Of a DNA stretch of 64,000 nucleotides, positions 1-9,385 are shown in pieces; positions within the stretch are counted from its first letter, which is position 1, and the number at the start of each line of letters is the position of its first letter. The stretch comes from Actinotignum sanguinis (lineage in GTDB: Bacteria > Actinomycetota > Actinomycetes > Actinomycetales > Actinomycetaceae). The notes below the pieces were generated by a model. It did no database searches and had not been told where the DNA came from. It was given only the letters and a program-made list of their open reading frames with translations. Where the stretch lies: the NCBI RefSeq assembly GCF_003957255.1, contig NZ_QDIE01000005.1, positions 1 to 64,000 of the forward strand. The letters are read 5' to 3'. The position numbers and the translations under genes were made by a program.

Positions 1-228
1 AAGACTATTAGTGGGAAGGACGTTATTGCTTGACCGGTATCTGATATCCAGTCCTTATTAGTATCGAAACCAGAGAATGACAATCATGATTCGAGAACAC
101 AGATACACCACTACCCAGGACTTGACCACCGGCAAGAAACGCTATCCGAATCTAGCAATACCGGCGAAGAACACAAGATCATTAGGGTTACGGTATCGCT
201 AACCGAAGCTGCGCGGGCTAGTTATCGC

Positions 229-1329
229 TTGGCGGGGGCTGCGCCGTCGTGGGAATACGTGCTAAAAAAGACCGCAAAAATCCGGGTACCGGTCGCCCCG
301 CCGCCGCTTTTAGTGCGCGGAGACGATTGCCGCATGCCCGCAACTCTATCCTTCGATAGCATTCCCTGGACCACTCTGGTCTACCACTACGAAGTGCGAG
401 CGATGGATAGCAAGGGCCAAGAAACCAGCGACCCGAATCTTATCGTCCGCTACCGTGTAACCGCCACCTTGCTCCCGGCGCTACGCGATAGTTATAGCGT
501 TATCGTCGGGGATTCCGGATGGGATGACGCAAAAGGAATTAGTTACGAGTTCGACGCCGCGCCCAATTGTCAGGCGGTTATCCCGCGCGCGCCAGAGCTG
601 CTTCCCGCCCCGCAGCAAGGCGGATACGGAATGGCTCAGGCCCCGTACTACAGCGACGACGATCCGCAGCGTGATCTTTTTGTGTACACGATTGCAAACG
701 GGGGATACAACGCCGCCGGGCAGCAGGAAGAAAACGGTGCTTATGCGCTTGTGACCGTGCAGTTAACGGAAACTGCGGCGAAGCGCTACCGCATCGGCGC
801 GCCTACCCTCAACGACAGTTACCAGATTGTGGGCGAGGAAGCTCGCTGGGTTTTGAAGCTCCCCTTCGTGCCCTTCTGGGAAATCCCGGACAGCGCTCCG
901 AGTGTGGGGCCGTTGCCTAGTGGGTATCCGAGTGCGTTTGTTCCGTCGGTGGCTCCGAGTGTGGGGCCGTTGCCTAGTGGGTATCCGAGTGCGTTTGTTC
1001 CGTCGGTGGCTCCGAGTGTGGGGCCGTTGCCTACCGGGCATCCGGAGAGCGCGGTCCCCACGGCGGAGGCCCCCACTCCCTCTGAAACAACGAAAAAGGC
1101 CACACCTCCCGCGCCGGCATCAACAACGGCATCAACAACGACGCCAACAACGACGCCAACAACGAAAAGTGAAGCAGCTACCGCACAGGCGTTGCCGGCA
1201 ACCGGTGGCGGCGGGATCGCCTTGTCAGTAACCGCAATAGTTTTGGCAGGTTTGGGGATGCTCATTATCCGCAAGTACCGCGAAGACACGCCCGCACTTC
1301 CTGTTCCGCGCAGCGGCGAAACAGCATAG
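229..1329 (+). CDS. LPXTG-anchored surface protein, 5' end missing or broken
   Basis: This is the C-terminal part of a wall-anchored surface protein. The end of the frame carries a sortase signal (LPATG), a hydrophobic stretch (ALSVTAIVLAGLGMLII) and a basic tail starting RKYRED. Before it lies a Pro/Ser/Thr-rich stalk with 19-residue repeats and many Thr-Thr pairs. The N-terminal part has two related modules: VTVSLTEAARASYRLAG, encoded just upstream of the listed start, and VTVQLTETAAKRYRIG at about 745-801. The listed start is a TTG with no ribosome binding site inside that repeated module, so it is probably not the true start. The frame stays open back to a TGA at 31-33, and no ATG or GTG is available in that stretch. 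I infer either a frameshift near the window edge or a remnant of a longer gene. Ligand and function are unknown. Confidence 0.55.
   Translation: MAGAAPSWEYVLKKTAKIRVPVAPPPLLVRGDDCRMPATLSFDSIPWTTLVYHYEVRAMDSKGQETSDPNLIVRYRVTATLLPALRDSYSVIVGDSGWDDAKGISYEFDAAPNCQAVIPRAPELLPAPQQGGYGMAQAPYYSDDDPQRDLFVYTIANGGYNAAGQQEENGAYALVTVQLTETAAKRYRIGAPTLNDSYQIVGEEARWVLKLPFVPFWEIPDSAPSVGPLPSGYPSAFVPSVAPSVGPLPSGYPSAFVPSVAPSVGPLPTGHPESAVPTAEAPTPSETTKKATPPAPASTTASTTTPTTTPTTKSEAATAQALPATGGGGIALSVTAIVLAGLGMLIIRKYREDTPALPVPRSGETA
901..1035 (+). repeat. 57-bp tandem repeat in surface-protein stalk
   Basis: Two identical 57-bp units (901-957 and 958-1014) are followed by a partial third unit. Each encodes 19 residues beginning SVGPLPSGYPSAF. 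Unit length is a multiple of three, so copy-number change keeps the frame and would only lengthen or shorten the wall-spanning stalk. The identity of the copies suggests recent duplication. Confidence 0.9.
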
Positions 1330-1357
1330 TGGGAGCCGTAGAAATGGAGAAAATGGA

Positions 1358-2239
1358 ATGAAGCCAGAATTGCTAGAAACGCTGATCGTCCTATCCCGAG
1401 TGGGAACAATGGAAGCGGTAGCCAAAGAAATGGGGTGTACATCCCCCGCCATTGTGAAGCGCATCCAAGCCCTCGAAGAAGAAGTGGGCCAGAAAGTGGT
1501 TGAGCGGCGGGGCAGGCGTGGCTCCATCACCCCGGCCGGATGGCGTTTGATTGAGCGCGGCTACCAGATACTCGCTCTTATGGAAGAAACAACTCAGGAA
1601 CTCCGTACCATGCGCGAGGACCCCCACGGAACCGTGATGATCGCAGGCCGTGAAAGCAGCGCCTTGGATGAACTCGCCAGCATTATGGGCCGTGCCCGGG
1701 CTAGGTATCCCGGCATTGGTTTTAGCGTCAAAGCTATGGAACGCGATCAGATCGCCCAAGGATTGAGTAGTGGGGCGATATCCTTCGCGGTTCTGGATGC
1801 CTCCTGGGATTCCTCCCAATGGGAAACCCTCCCGTTACCCACCGAAGATAAATGGGGTTTGCTGGTCCCAGCTGGGAGTGACCTGGCCGAACTGAGCGTG
1901 GTTTACCGTGCGAATATTGTCAAACGCGCGGTCATTATGCCGGCCGAACCGAGCAGGGAACTCGGTTACTGGCTAGGCAAACATAGCCAACTAACGATCC
2001 GCGGCACCTACAGTAACCATCGCGAAGCGCAGATGATGGTGAAAGCTGGGGTGGGGGAGGCCCTGGTCTTGGAAAACGCGAGTACCTCGGGTGTGGAAGG
2101 TTTGGTATTTGTACCGCTGGATTGGTTAGTTGCGCTGCGGTGTGTATTGGCCTGGGATAAAAGCGTATTGCGTGGCCGAGCGATGCAGGCTTTCCTGGAG
2201 GAGGTACGGGCCTGGTACGGGGGCGGGCGGCTTGCCTAA
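1358..2239 (+). CDS. LysR-family transcriptional regulator
   Basis: A 293-residue regulator with an N-terminal winged helix-turn-helix at about residues 3-62 (LLETLIVLSRVGTMEAVAKE, then SPAIVKRIQALEEEVG). A coiled linker helix (about 65-90) leads to a periplasmic-binding-like effector domain. This is the normal LysR layout and length. The ATG at 1358 follows a GGAGA at 1346-1350. The gene starts 28 bp after the surface-protein stop and could be co-transcribed with it. LysR regulators often control a divergent neighbour, but none is present here, so the target is unknown. Confidence 0.8.
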   Translation: MKPELLETLIVLSRVGTMEAVAKEMGCTSPAIVKRIQALEEEVGQKVVERRGRRGSITPAGWRLIERGYQILALMEETTQELRTMREDPHGTVMIAGRESSALDELASIMGRARARYPGIGFSVKAMERDQIAQGLSSGAISFAVLDASWDSSQWETLPLPTEDKWGLLVPAGSDLAELSVVYRANIVKRAVIMPAEPSRELGYWLGKHSQLTIRGTYSNHREAQMMVKAGVGEALVLENASTSGVEGLVFVPLDWLVALRCVLAWDKSVLRGRAMQAFLEEVRAWYGGGRLA

Positions 2240-2374
2240 ACCGCGGAATCACTCCCACAATCTGGGATTTTCGTTAGTCTCGGGAAAATGCATACTGCCC
2301 GGCACACCGGCGTGGCATGCGCCGGACCTGAGTCGTGCAACTTTTTGAGTTTTATGTTTGGGGCTGCGGACTGT
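2240..2374. other. Intergenic spacer with repeat and hairpin
   Basis: This 135-bp gap separates the LysR gene from the 3' end of the helicase gene on the other strand. It holds the left copy of a 27-bp imperfect direct repeat (2259-2285) and a GC hairpin (CCGGCG 2307-2312 with CGCCGG 2320-2325). The hairpin could end transcription from either side. I see no coding sequence. Confidence 0.6.
2259..2285 (+). repeat. Left copy of 27-bp direct repeat flanking helicase
   Basis: This 27-bp segment matches 7672-7698 in the same orientation at 23 of 27 positions, with all four differences being transitions. Each copy is followed 12-21 bp later by a GC-rich hairpin (2307-2325 here). The two copies enclose the whole helicase gene. 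They may be remnants of insertion-site or element-end sequences. Confidence 0.6.
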
Positions 2375-5300
2375 TTATTGGACATTAGGGAGTGAACTCC
2401 ATTTTTCGTCGTCAAACATGACAGCCAGCAGCCACACCTTGCTCCCCGGTTCGCGCACCACGATATCGAGGGTGTAGCTCGAGAGGCCGTAATCGCCCTC
2501 CACTTCCCAGCCGCGCTCACGCAGCGCGCGCATGAGTCGGTCACGGACCGGGTTGTCATTAATACTCAGGGCGCGGGGAATCGCGGAGCTCCCTTCCGCA
2601 TCCGTATCCGCTGGCGCGGCAGCTGCGCCGTCGTTCTGAGTGCGGGCGCGAGCCCGTAGCATATATTCACGCAAGTTCTGCATTCCGCGCGACCGGGTGC
2701 GATTGAGATCGATGTCTTCCGGATCAAAGGAGGTGACCACCAGAACCTCGCTGCGTGCGCGGGTAATGGCTACATTGAAACGGCGCTCACCGCCTTCGCG
2801 GCTGAGCGGCCCGAAATTGAGGGGGAGTGGCCCACCGGGCTCGCGCGGTGAAAATGCTGTTGAGAAAATAATGACATCGCGTTCGTCGCCCTGGACGTTC
2901 TCGAGGTTCTTCACGAAAAGTGGATCTTTTTCCTGTTCCATTGCGGCGCGGATAAGGGGATCGCGCGAGTCTTCAAGCAAGTCCAGGATAAGGTTGCGCT
3001 GCTGGATATTGAAGGTGACGACACCGATTGATTGGTGCGCTAATGCCGGAGAATTAAGGCGCCGGTGAATATCACGCACAATTTCTTCGGCCTCCACCCG
3101 ATTGGTTCGGAACGTGGCACCGCGGCTGCGGTCGAATGTTCCATCCACGCGCCGCATACTCACACCCGCGCCGCCGAAAAGTCCCGCGTTACCGGGCGAA
3201 GGAAAACTGGAGAGTTTGCCTTCGTAATATGCCTCATTAGAGAAGGCGATGAGGGATTCATCCCGCGAGCGGTAGTGCCAGGACAGCCAGAGGCGCGGAA
3301 GGCCCGATTCAACGGCCTCAGAAAGAATAGATTCCAAATCGCTTACGACTGTCTCCACAAGCGGGCGATCTGGATCGTCGAGGTCCTCATCATCGCCGCT
3401 AAAAGGACCGGTTTTCCCGAAACGAGTGGGTGGCATCTGCCGGCTGTCTCCGGAAATAATAACCGCTTTGGCGCGGCCGATAGCACCCATTGCCTGATCG
3501 ACGGTAATTTGGCTCGCTTCATCAAAAATGACGACGTCGAAAACTACGGCAGTGGGGTCTACGAAAGTGGCGAGCGATGCCGGACTCGCAAAGAAACAGG
3601 GAGTGGCTTCCAGGATCTCCTCGGTGAATTCTTCAAGCAACGAGCGGAAGCTGCGCGCCCCGCGTTTGCGATCTAGGTTGCGCCGCAGAGTTCCTACTTT
3701 TCCGTGGAGTTCCCCGGGCCGGAAGGAACGACGCGCCATGAGAGTGGCCGGCAGCGCCTGGGTGGCTTCACCTTGAATGGTGGCGAACGCTTCCTGGAGA
3801 CGTGCAAGATCCGAGCTATTTTGTTCCGATAGGGAAATATGACCGCTGAAGGAACGCATGCGTTCTTCGGCACTGGTGGAGGCTACTCCGCGGCGGAACG
3901 CGAGGGAGATATCGCGGTCTGGCACTTCACCTATTTCGATTTGGTGTTGGAATTCTTCCAGACCGTTGTCGCGCAAGATAGCGGTGGCGCGGCGCCACTC
4001 AACCGCGGCAGCTAGGGAATCTCGCCCGGCTGCTGACCAGCGCGGATACCATTCTTTGAAAACGCTCATCCGCTGGTTCTCCGCGGGGAGCTGTAGATCG
4101 GCGGCATGCACCCAGGAATTCCAGGTGGCGCTGATCGCCTCGAGCGCGGCGCGCACATCATCCATGTTGTTTGTGCGGCGAGTCAACTCAACCAAGGCGG
4201 GGAAGCGAGTAGATAGTTCCACAGAACGCTCGAGAGAGCTCGCGGCCTCCGCGAGAACTGCCGGAGCGCTCGGGTCGCTCAGGGGAACGCTCACTCGCTG
4301 CCGGGCTCCTGGAATACTCTCTAATTCTGTCTCCAGATCCGCAACCGCGCGGCGCATATAGCTGAGCCGGCCGAGCGCTGCTCGGACTGCATCGGGGGAG
4401 TGCTCTCCCTCGGTATCTGGCTCTTTGCCTGCGGGCAGCGCCGGAATGAGGGCCGAACGATAGGCTGCCAAGCGTTTCTTTTTCCCGAAGAAGCCGCCTT
4501 CCGCGAGATCGTCGAGCGCGTGAGTGAGTGAGGAGGTCTCGCCGTACGCGAAGAATGTGGGGGAGAAAAGGTCGGTGAAAAACTCCAGTTCGGGAGCGAG
4601 CCGGGCAAGCTTATCGGCAACCGAGGCGATTTTCCACGTGGATGAGGCCAGATGCCGTGCTTCAGCCGGATCCAATAAAGGCGTTGTGCCATCGAGTGCT
4701 TTGCGCACGTCCGCAAGTGGGACACTCTCGAGGGTATCGGCAATCTCAGGGTAGTGCTCGCAGTGCGAGGCCATGATCGCGAGCCCGTCAAAAGCACGTA
4801 TGAGCTCAGGGAGCGGGGCGTGATGAGGGCCTATCGGCTGCCAGGCGGACATAGCGGCCAGATCGGTACTGCGCGCTCGCACCGCGATATTGGGCAGAGC
4901 TTCGTCAATAGCAGCAATAGTCGCACGTGCATTCGGATCGGTGACACAGCGTTGCGGAACTACCGCTACCGCACCCTCGCCAAGATCGAGGGAGGCGGTG
5001 ACAGCTGACCATAAGCGAATGCCCGGCCGCATTCATTCCGTGCACGAGCGCCGGATAGGCCGCGAGAGGTTCTAAACGGGAGCGTAAGAGTGCGCGCGCA
5101 TTATCCCAGCGGTGCATATCGTAATGAACACTCGCATCAATCGCGCCGCGCAATTGATCCCGAATCGCCTGCGGGCGCTGCTCTCCACCGTGTAAATCGA
5201 GAATAAAAGGTGCCAGGCCAATACGCTCCATACGTGTTTTAACGACGTCGAGCGCAGCCTGCTTCTCCGCTACGAACAGTATCCGTTTCCCCTGTTCTAG

Positions 5301-7502
5301 GAGATGGGCCAGAATATTCGTAATTGTTTGAGATTTCCCGGTTCCCGGAGGGCCTTCCACCACGAAGCTATATCCCTTGCCGGCAGCCGATACCACGCGC
5401 ATCTGCGCGCCATCCGCGGGAATAGGAAGATTAAGCTCCGCCTCATTCGGGGTAGTGTCCTCAATCGGTGGGAGGTCCCCCGGTTCCACAAAGCTTTCCC
5501 CGGGATGCAGCGTTAGGTGTTCAAACACCGGAGATTCCATAAAAATATCCCAGTGATCGCGCAGATCACGCCACATTCCGAACGTGGAGAACTTTGCGAT
5601 CCCGAGGTACGCATCCCGGGTGACGGTAAAGGGAAGATTTTCGCGGACAAGCGCGGCAGAAATCTCACGTAGAACGTAGTCGATGTCGAGACCGGAGTCA
5701 TCAAGCTTCGGTTCGGAAAGTGCGGTGATATGCACGCCGTGTTCCTGATGGAGCCATTCCACCAGAGAATGGTTGGGGGTGGCCTCGGCACTGTTATCGG
5801 CTTGGATCGTGAAACGAGAACGGCCCGAACCTCCCCGTAGCCGTACCGGGAGCAGGAAAAGCGGTGCGCGGGCATCTTTTCCGTTTTTGCTCGTATAGCG
5901 CATCGTTCCGAGCATGAGGTAAAGATTGGCGGATCCCGTTTCTTCTGCAAGAGTTTTCGTGGTACGGGCCAAGTTTTTAAAGAAGTCGGCGTAACGGTAG
6001 TCCGTCACGTGCCCGAAGAGGATTCCACGTTCGCTCAATTCTGAGCTCACCTCAGAATCGGATAAATCACTGACATCCGTGGTTCCGCGTAGGAAACGAT
6101 TATCGGAAAGATCATCCTGAGCTCGCATCGTAATACGATCCCCGCGCGAGATGCGATCATCGATATCCGCCAGCATTCCGGCCCGGACCTCGAACTCAAG
6201 AACTTCCTTAGCCGGTTTGATATTGAGGAGTCGATTGCGCAAGGTGAGATCCAATAGCTCGCGCTTCCAGCGCTGGACACGCGCGGGGGCCGGATCTGCT
6301 GTATCCAAGGTGAGATGATCCGCGGAGTCTTCCAGCCGCAATTGCTGTACCAGCTTTCCGGCAGCCCGAATATCAGCCGCGGGGGAGGACAACTGAGTGC
6401 TAGAAGTGGAGGTGTCTCCTGCGGTTGCGGTGTCCGGCAGTGCGGAGGCCGGCGGCGCTTGGGTGGGAAGCGGGCGCAGGCCGTCTCTATGGGATTCCGT
6501 CAGTCCGATGAGGGCAAGGACGGTACCGTCTGTGAGCTGTGCCTTGGTGCGGTTGAGATTATCGGAGAAGCTGAGTGAGGCATCGTAAAAAGTGGCATCT
6601 AAGGCAAGAACCGCACCGGAGCGTAAATAATTATTGATGGCCGCCGGTTCGGTAATAACCGGTTCGCGCAGGCCATCCTCCGTGGTTGCAATGCCGACAA
6701 GGGCGTGGCCCGGCACCAGGATAATAACCGGAAGAAGGCCGCATGCCTGCGCTAAAGCCGCATACGCGAGAACCAGGTCGATGCAGGTCCCCGCTTGTGC
6801 GGTGAGAACTTCCTCAGTGGTGCGAATGCGCTGGCCGGTATTCTCGAAAGAGGCAGGCGGGGTGACGTAACGGATATCTTCAGCAGCTAAGACTGCGTAG
6901 ACCGCGGACATAATCTGGAGAACCCGCTCGGTACCGGCCTGGTACCCCTGCACTGAGGCATCCCCGGTAGCCTCTTTGAGCAAATCAGAAACCTTGCGCA
7001 CAAGCGCGGGAATTTGCGGCGCATTGGGCTGAGCGAAAGCTGCCAGGGACTCAAAATACGCCGGAGCGTGGAACCACTCATTCGGAGCGAGGATACGCAA
7101 ACTGGTGCGGGCGCTTTCGGCCGTGCTACTTCCTTCGCACCGCAGGTGCGCCTCAAGGGTGCCCGGTTGTGATTCGGTAGCTTGTAACAGCGGATTATTC
7201 GGATCTAGGCGAGTCTGTTCAAGGAAACGAGGCGCTATCGCGGTAGTTTTTCCGGGGCGAAGTTCGGGGACGGGAACGGTGATGTCAAATAGTAGATTCG
7301 AGCCAATGCGGGCGGTGAGTTCCAGATGTGCGCATTCACTCGCCTCGCTTTCTGAGCTATTGGAAACGAGGATATTTTTGACAACCGGAACCTGGTTATG
7401 GGCGAGCGCCCAGCCAGTTTTCCCGGCATAGGAGATCTCAACACGGAGGATTCCGGATTCCACAACAAGAACGTCGACTCCCTCAGATCCCACTCCGCTC
7501 AT
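2375..7502 (-). pseudogene. Large DUF4011-type SF1 helicase, frameshifted and truncated
   Basis: Two overlapping minus-strand frames (7502 to about 5012, then about 5012 to 2375) form one protein of roughly 1,700 residues. In order it shows an Ig-like N-terminus; a transglutaminase-like segment (GTCIDLVLAY, then GHALVGIA); a DUF4011-like part (RWKRELLDLTLRNRLLNIKP); an SF1/AAA ATPase with Walker A (EGPPGTGKSQT), a DEAS Walker B (VIFDEASQ) and late helicase motifs (NVQGDERDVIIFSTAF, FNVAITRARSEV). It ends in the start of a Vsr/DUF559-like nuclease fold (RERGWEV, then LDIVV) that stops soon after. The break is one extra base near 5009-5015: reading MNAAGHSL straight into WSAVTASL restores the protein. 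Large helicases of this kind are commonly seen in phage-defence contexts. A loss of function or a sequencing error would both fit. The ATG at 7502 is preceded by AAAGG. Confidence 0.8.
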
Positions 7503-7827
7503 TCCCGCTAGTGCCTTTCCGTATGGTTTTCATTCGCCGTGTCCCCATTGGCAAACGGCAATATCCTCGACAGTCCACGTGCTATGTTACTCCGGATAGT
7601 CCCCGCACAGGCGGGTATTTTGATCCGCGGAACACTTCCCGAACGTCCAGAATGTGAACAAAATGTCTCAAAATCTGGAATTTCCATTAGTCTCGAGAGC
7701 GCGCGGTTTCCCTGGCGCGGCACGCGCCGGGCGGCGTCGTACCGAAAAGAACGCGGCAAGGAACTTTGCGTGAACGTTTCGCGGAGAAACGCAAGCACCC
7801 ACGGATGAGAGAAATAAGGAGGCCCGC
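7503..7827. other. Divergent intergenic region
   Basis: This 325-bp spacer lies between the divergent helicase and YrdC-family genes and should hold both promoters. It contains the right copy of the 27-bp direct repeat (7672-7698) and a compact hairpin (GGCGCG 7714-7719, CGCGCC 7723-7728). I could not pick a convincing -35/-10 pair. No coding sequence is supported. Confidence 0.6.
7672..7698 (+). repeat. Right copy of 27-bp direct repeat flanking helicase
   Basis: This copy matches 2259-2285 at 23 of 27 bases in direct orientation and is followed by the hairpin at 7714-7728. It lies 170 bp upstream of the helicase start. The distance to the left copy is about 5.4 kb, which covers exactly one gene. 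Confidence 0.6.
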
Positions 7828-8613
7828 GTGGCTGAAGGATATGTGCACTGGAATGGCGAACTGAATACGGAAGCCACCCAGCTACTTCGCGCGGGCGGCG
7901 CCATGTGCGTGCTCCCCACCAAGGTCGGCTATATTATCGCCACCACGGATTCGGCCGGGCTGGAACGGAAATTTGCGGTGAAGAATCGCAAGCGCAATAA
8001 GCCCGCAGTGGTGCTGTGCGGCTCTATGGAAGAACTGGAAACCCTGGCGCAGCTGACCCCGGAGATCCGCGATTTTTACCAGAAGAACTGGGACGAGGAT
8101 ATCCTCATGGGCTGCATCCTGCCGTGGCGGGCCGAGGCGGCTGAAAAATACATTCCCGAAGAAGGTGAAGCGCGTAACCTGGTGCGCGACGGGCGCGGAA
8201 CCTCCTGCTTCGTGATCCGCTACGGCAAGGCCGCCGAGCAGATCGCCGCGGAGCTGTGGGAAAAAGATAAGAAGCTCGTTTTCGCTTCCTCGGCGAACCC
8301 CTCCGGGCGTGGGAACCGTGGCAAGGTGGAAGGGATTGGAACCGATATTGCCACCGAAGCGGATCTGGTGATCGAAGCTGATGATTACGTGACGTCCATC
8401 CAGCCTGATGCCTCCGAAGCTACGCGCTGGGAGCAGGGCGTTATGGTGTCCTTCGTTGATGCGGCGGGGAACCTTGTTCCCGAGCAGAATGGGCAGCGCA
8501 TGGTCACCCCCGCGCCGGTGCTTATCCGCAAGGGCGTGTACCTGGATCGGATTCTCCAGCTGCTTTCGGAATCCTTCCTCAGCTGGGATTTCCGGCAGGG
8601 AGCGTACTACTAA
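7828..8613 (+). CDS. Sua5/YciO/YrdC-family protein
   Basis: A 261-residue protein with a YrdC-like fold: VLPTKVGYIIATT near residues 30-42 matches the family nucleotide-binding start, followed by KFAVKNRKRNKPAVVL and the later LVFASSANPSGRGN motif. YrdC proteins make or bind threonylcarbamoyl-AMP for tRNA t6A37. A more typical TsaC gene is present at 26937-27533, so this copy is likely a paralogue with another role, as YciO proteins are. The GTG start follows a strong AAGGAGG at 7816-7822. The gene overlaps the next, convergent gene by four bases at the stop codons. Confidence 0.75.
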   Translation: MAEGYVHWNGELNTEATQLLRAGGAMCVLPTKVGYIIATTDSAGLERKFAVKNRKRNKPAVVLCGSMEELETLAQLTPEIRDFYQKNWDEDILMGCILPWRAEAAEKYIPEEGEARNLVRDGRGTSCFVIRYGKAAEQIAAELWEKDKKLVFASSANPSGRGNRGKVEGIGTDIATEADLVIEADDYVTSIQPDASEATRWEQGVMVSFVDAAGNLVPEQNGQRMVTPAPVLIRKGVYLDRILQLLSESFLSWDFRQGAYY

Positions 8614-9200
8614 AGAGCTTCGCGAATCCCGAGCCACTGGTTCCACCCGTGGTGGAGAACCAGCCAGGCCATGAGCCCGTAACCGGCCTGGCGGGGAGTG
8701 TAACCCCCGCTCAGGTCCATATCGGTATTCCACTGTTCGTGATCAACGAGCGGGCTGAAAGTATCAACGAAGGGGAAACGCCGCCGCTCCGTGACATCCC
8801 GGTAGGCATTGGACAAATTGAGCTGCACATCGCGGGGCAGATCCGGGCGCGGAGGCGGGCCCACCACGAAGGGGCGCATCCGCATCCGGTCCGCGGAATC
8901 CAGCAGATTCGCCAGGTGCAGGCGTGCCCGCGCCATGGTGCCGCCGCGCTCCAGATCGTGACTGCCCAGCCCGATAACCAGGCGTGCTTCAATTTCCGGT
9001 CCGGTACGTAAAGCAACTTCCCGCTCCCAGCGCTCGGCCATCTCCGAAATGGTTTCCCCGGGAACCGCCAAGGTGAGAGGGAGAAGCGGAGGATCGGTGA
9101 GAGTGCGTGCCATAACGCGGCCCGTCCACCCGAGCGCCCGCGCATCGCCGTACCCGGCCACCAACTCATCGCCTATGAAGATGACACGTAAAGAATCCAC
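8610..9200 (-). CDS. SGNH/GDSL-hydrolase-like protein with altered catalytic blocks
   Basis: A 196-residue protein with the overall SGNH layout. Block I reads FIGDELVAGYGD, where the usual catalytic Ser of GDS is Glu. The Gly-x-Asn block reads GLGSHDL, with His in the Asn position. No clear C-terminal DxxH is seen; the equivalent region reads GGYTPRQAGYG. The family normally hydrolyses esters on lipids or carbohydrates. With these substitutions the protein may be inactive or use different chemistry. There is no signal peptide, so it is probably cytoplasmic. It is convergent with the YrdC-family gene. Confidence 0.65.
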   Translation of the reverse strand: MDSLRVIFIGDELVAGYGDARALGWTGRVMARTLTDPPLLPLTLAVPGETISEMAERWEREVALRTGPEIEARLVIGLGSHDLERGGTMARARLHLANLLDSADRMRMRPFVVGPPPRPDLPRDVQLNLSNAYRDVTERRRFPFVDTFSPLVDHEQWNTDMDLSGGYTPRQAGYGLMAWLVLHHGWNQWLGIREAL

Positions 9201-9385
9201 GGCTGCCTCCCTTGTTACTACGTAAATCCTACCGTGCTTGCCGCGCGGTCCGGTTACGTATGCTCGCGCCCGCGCGGCTCACCCACACGGTTCGGCTCGC
9301 GCCCGCGGTTCGGCTCACGCACTACGGCTCCCGCGCGGGAGGTGGGAATCGCTAGACTGCAAGAAGTACCTATCTTGGAGTTTAT

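Noticed and set aside
2240-7827. Insertion sequence around the helicase
   Set aside because: Only short imperfect direct repeats are present; no transposase and no terminal inverted repeats were found.
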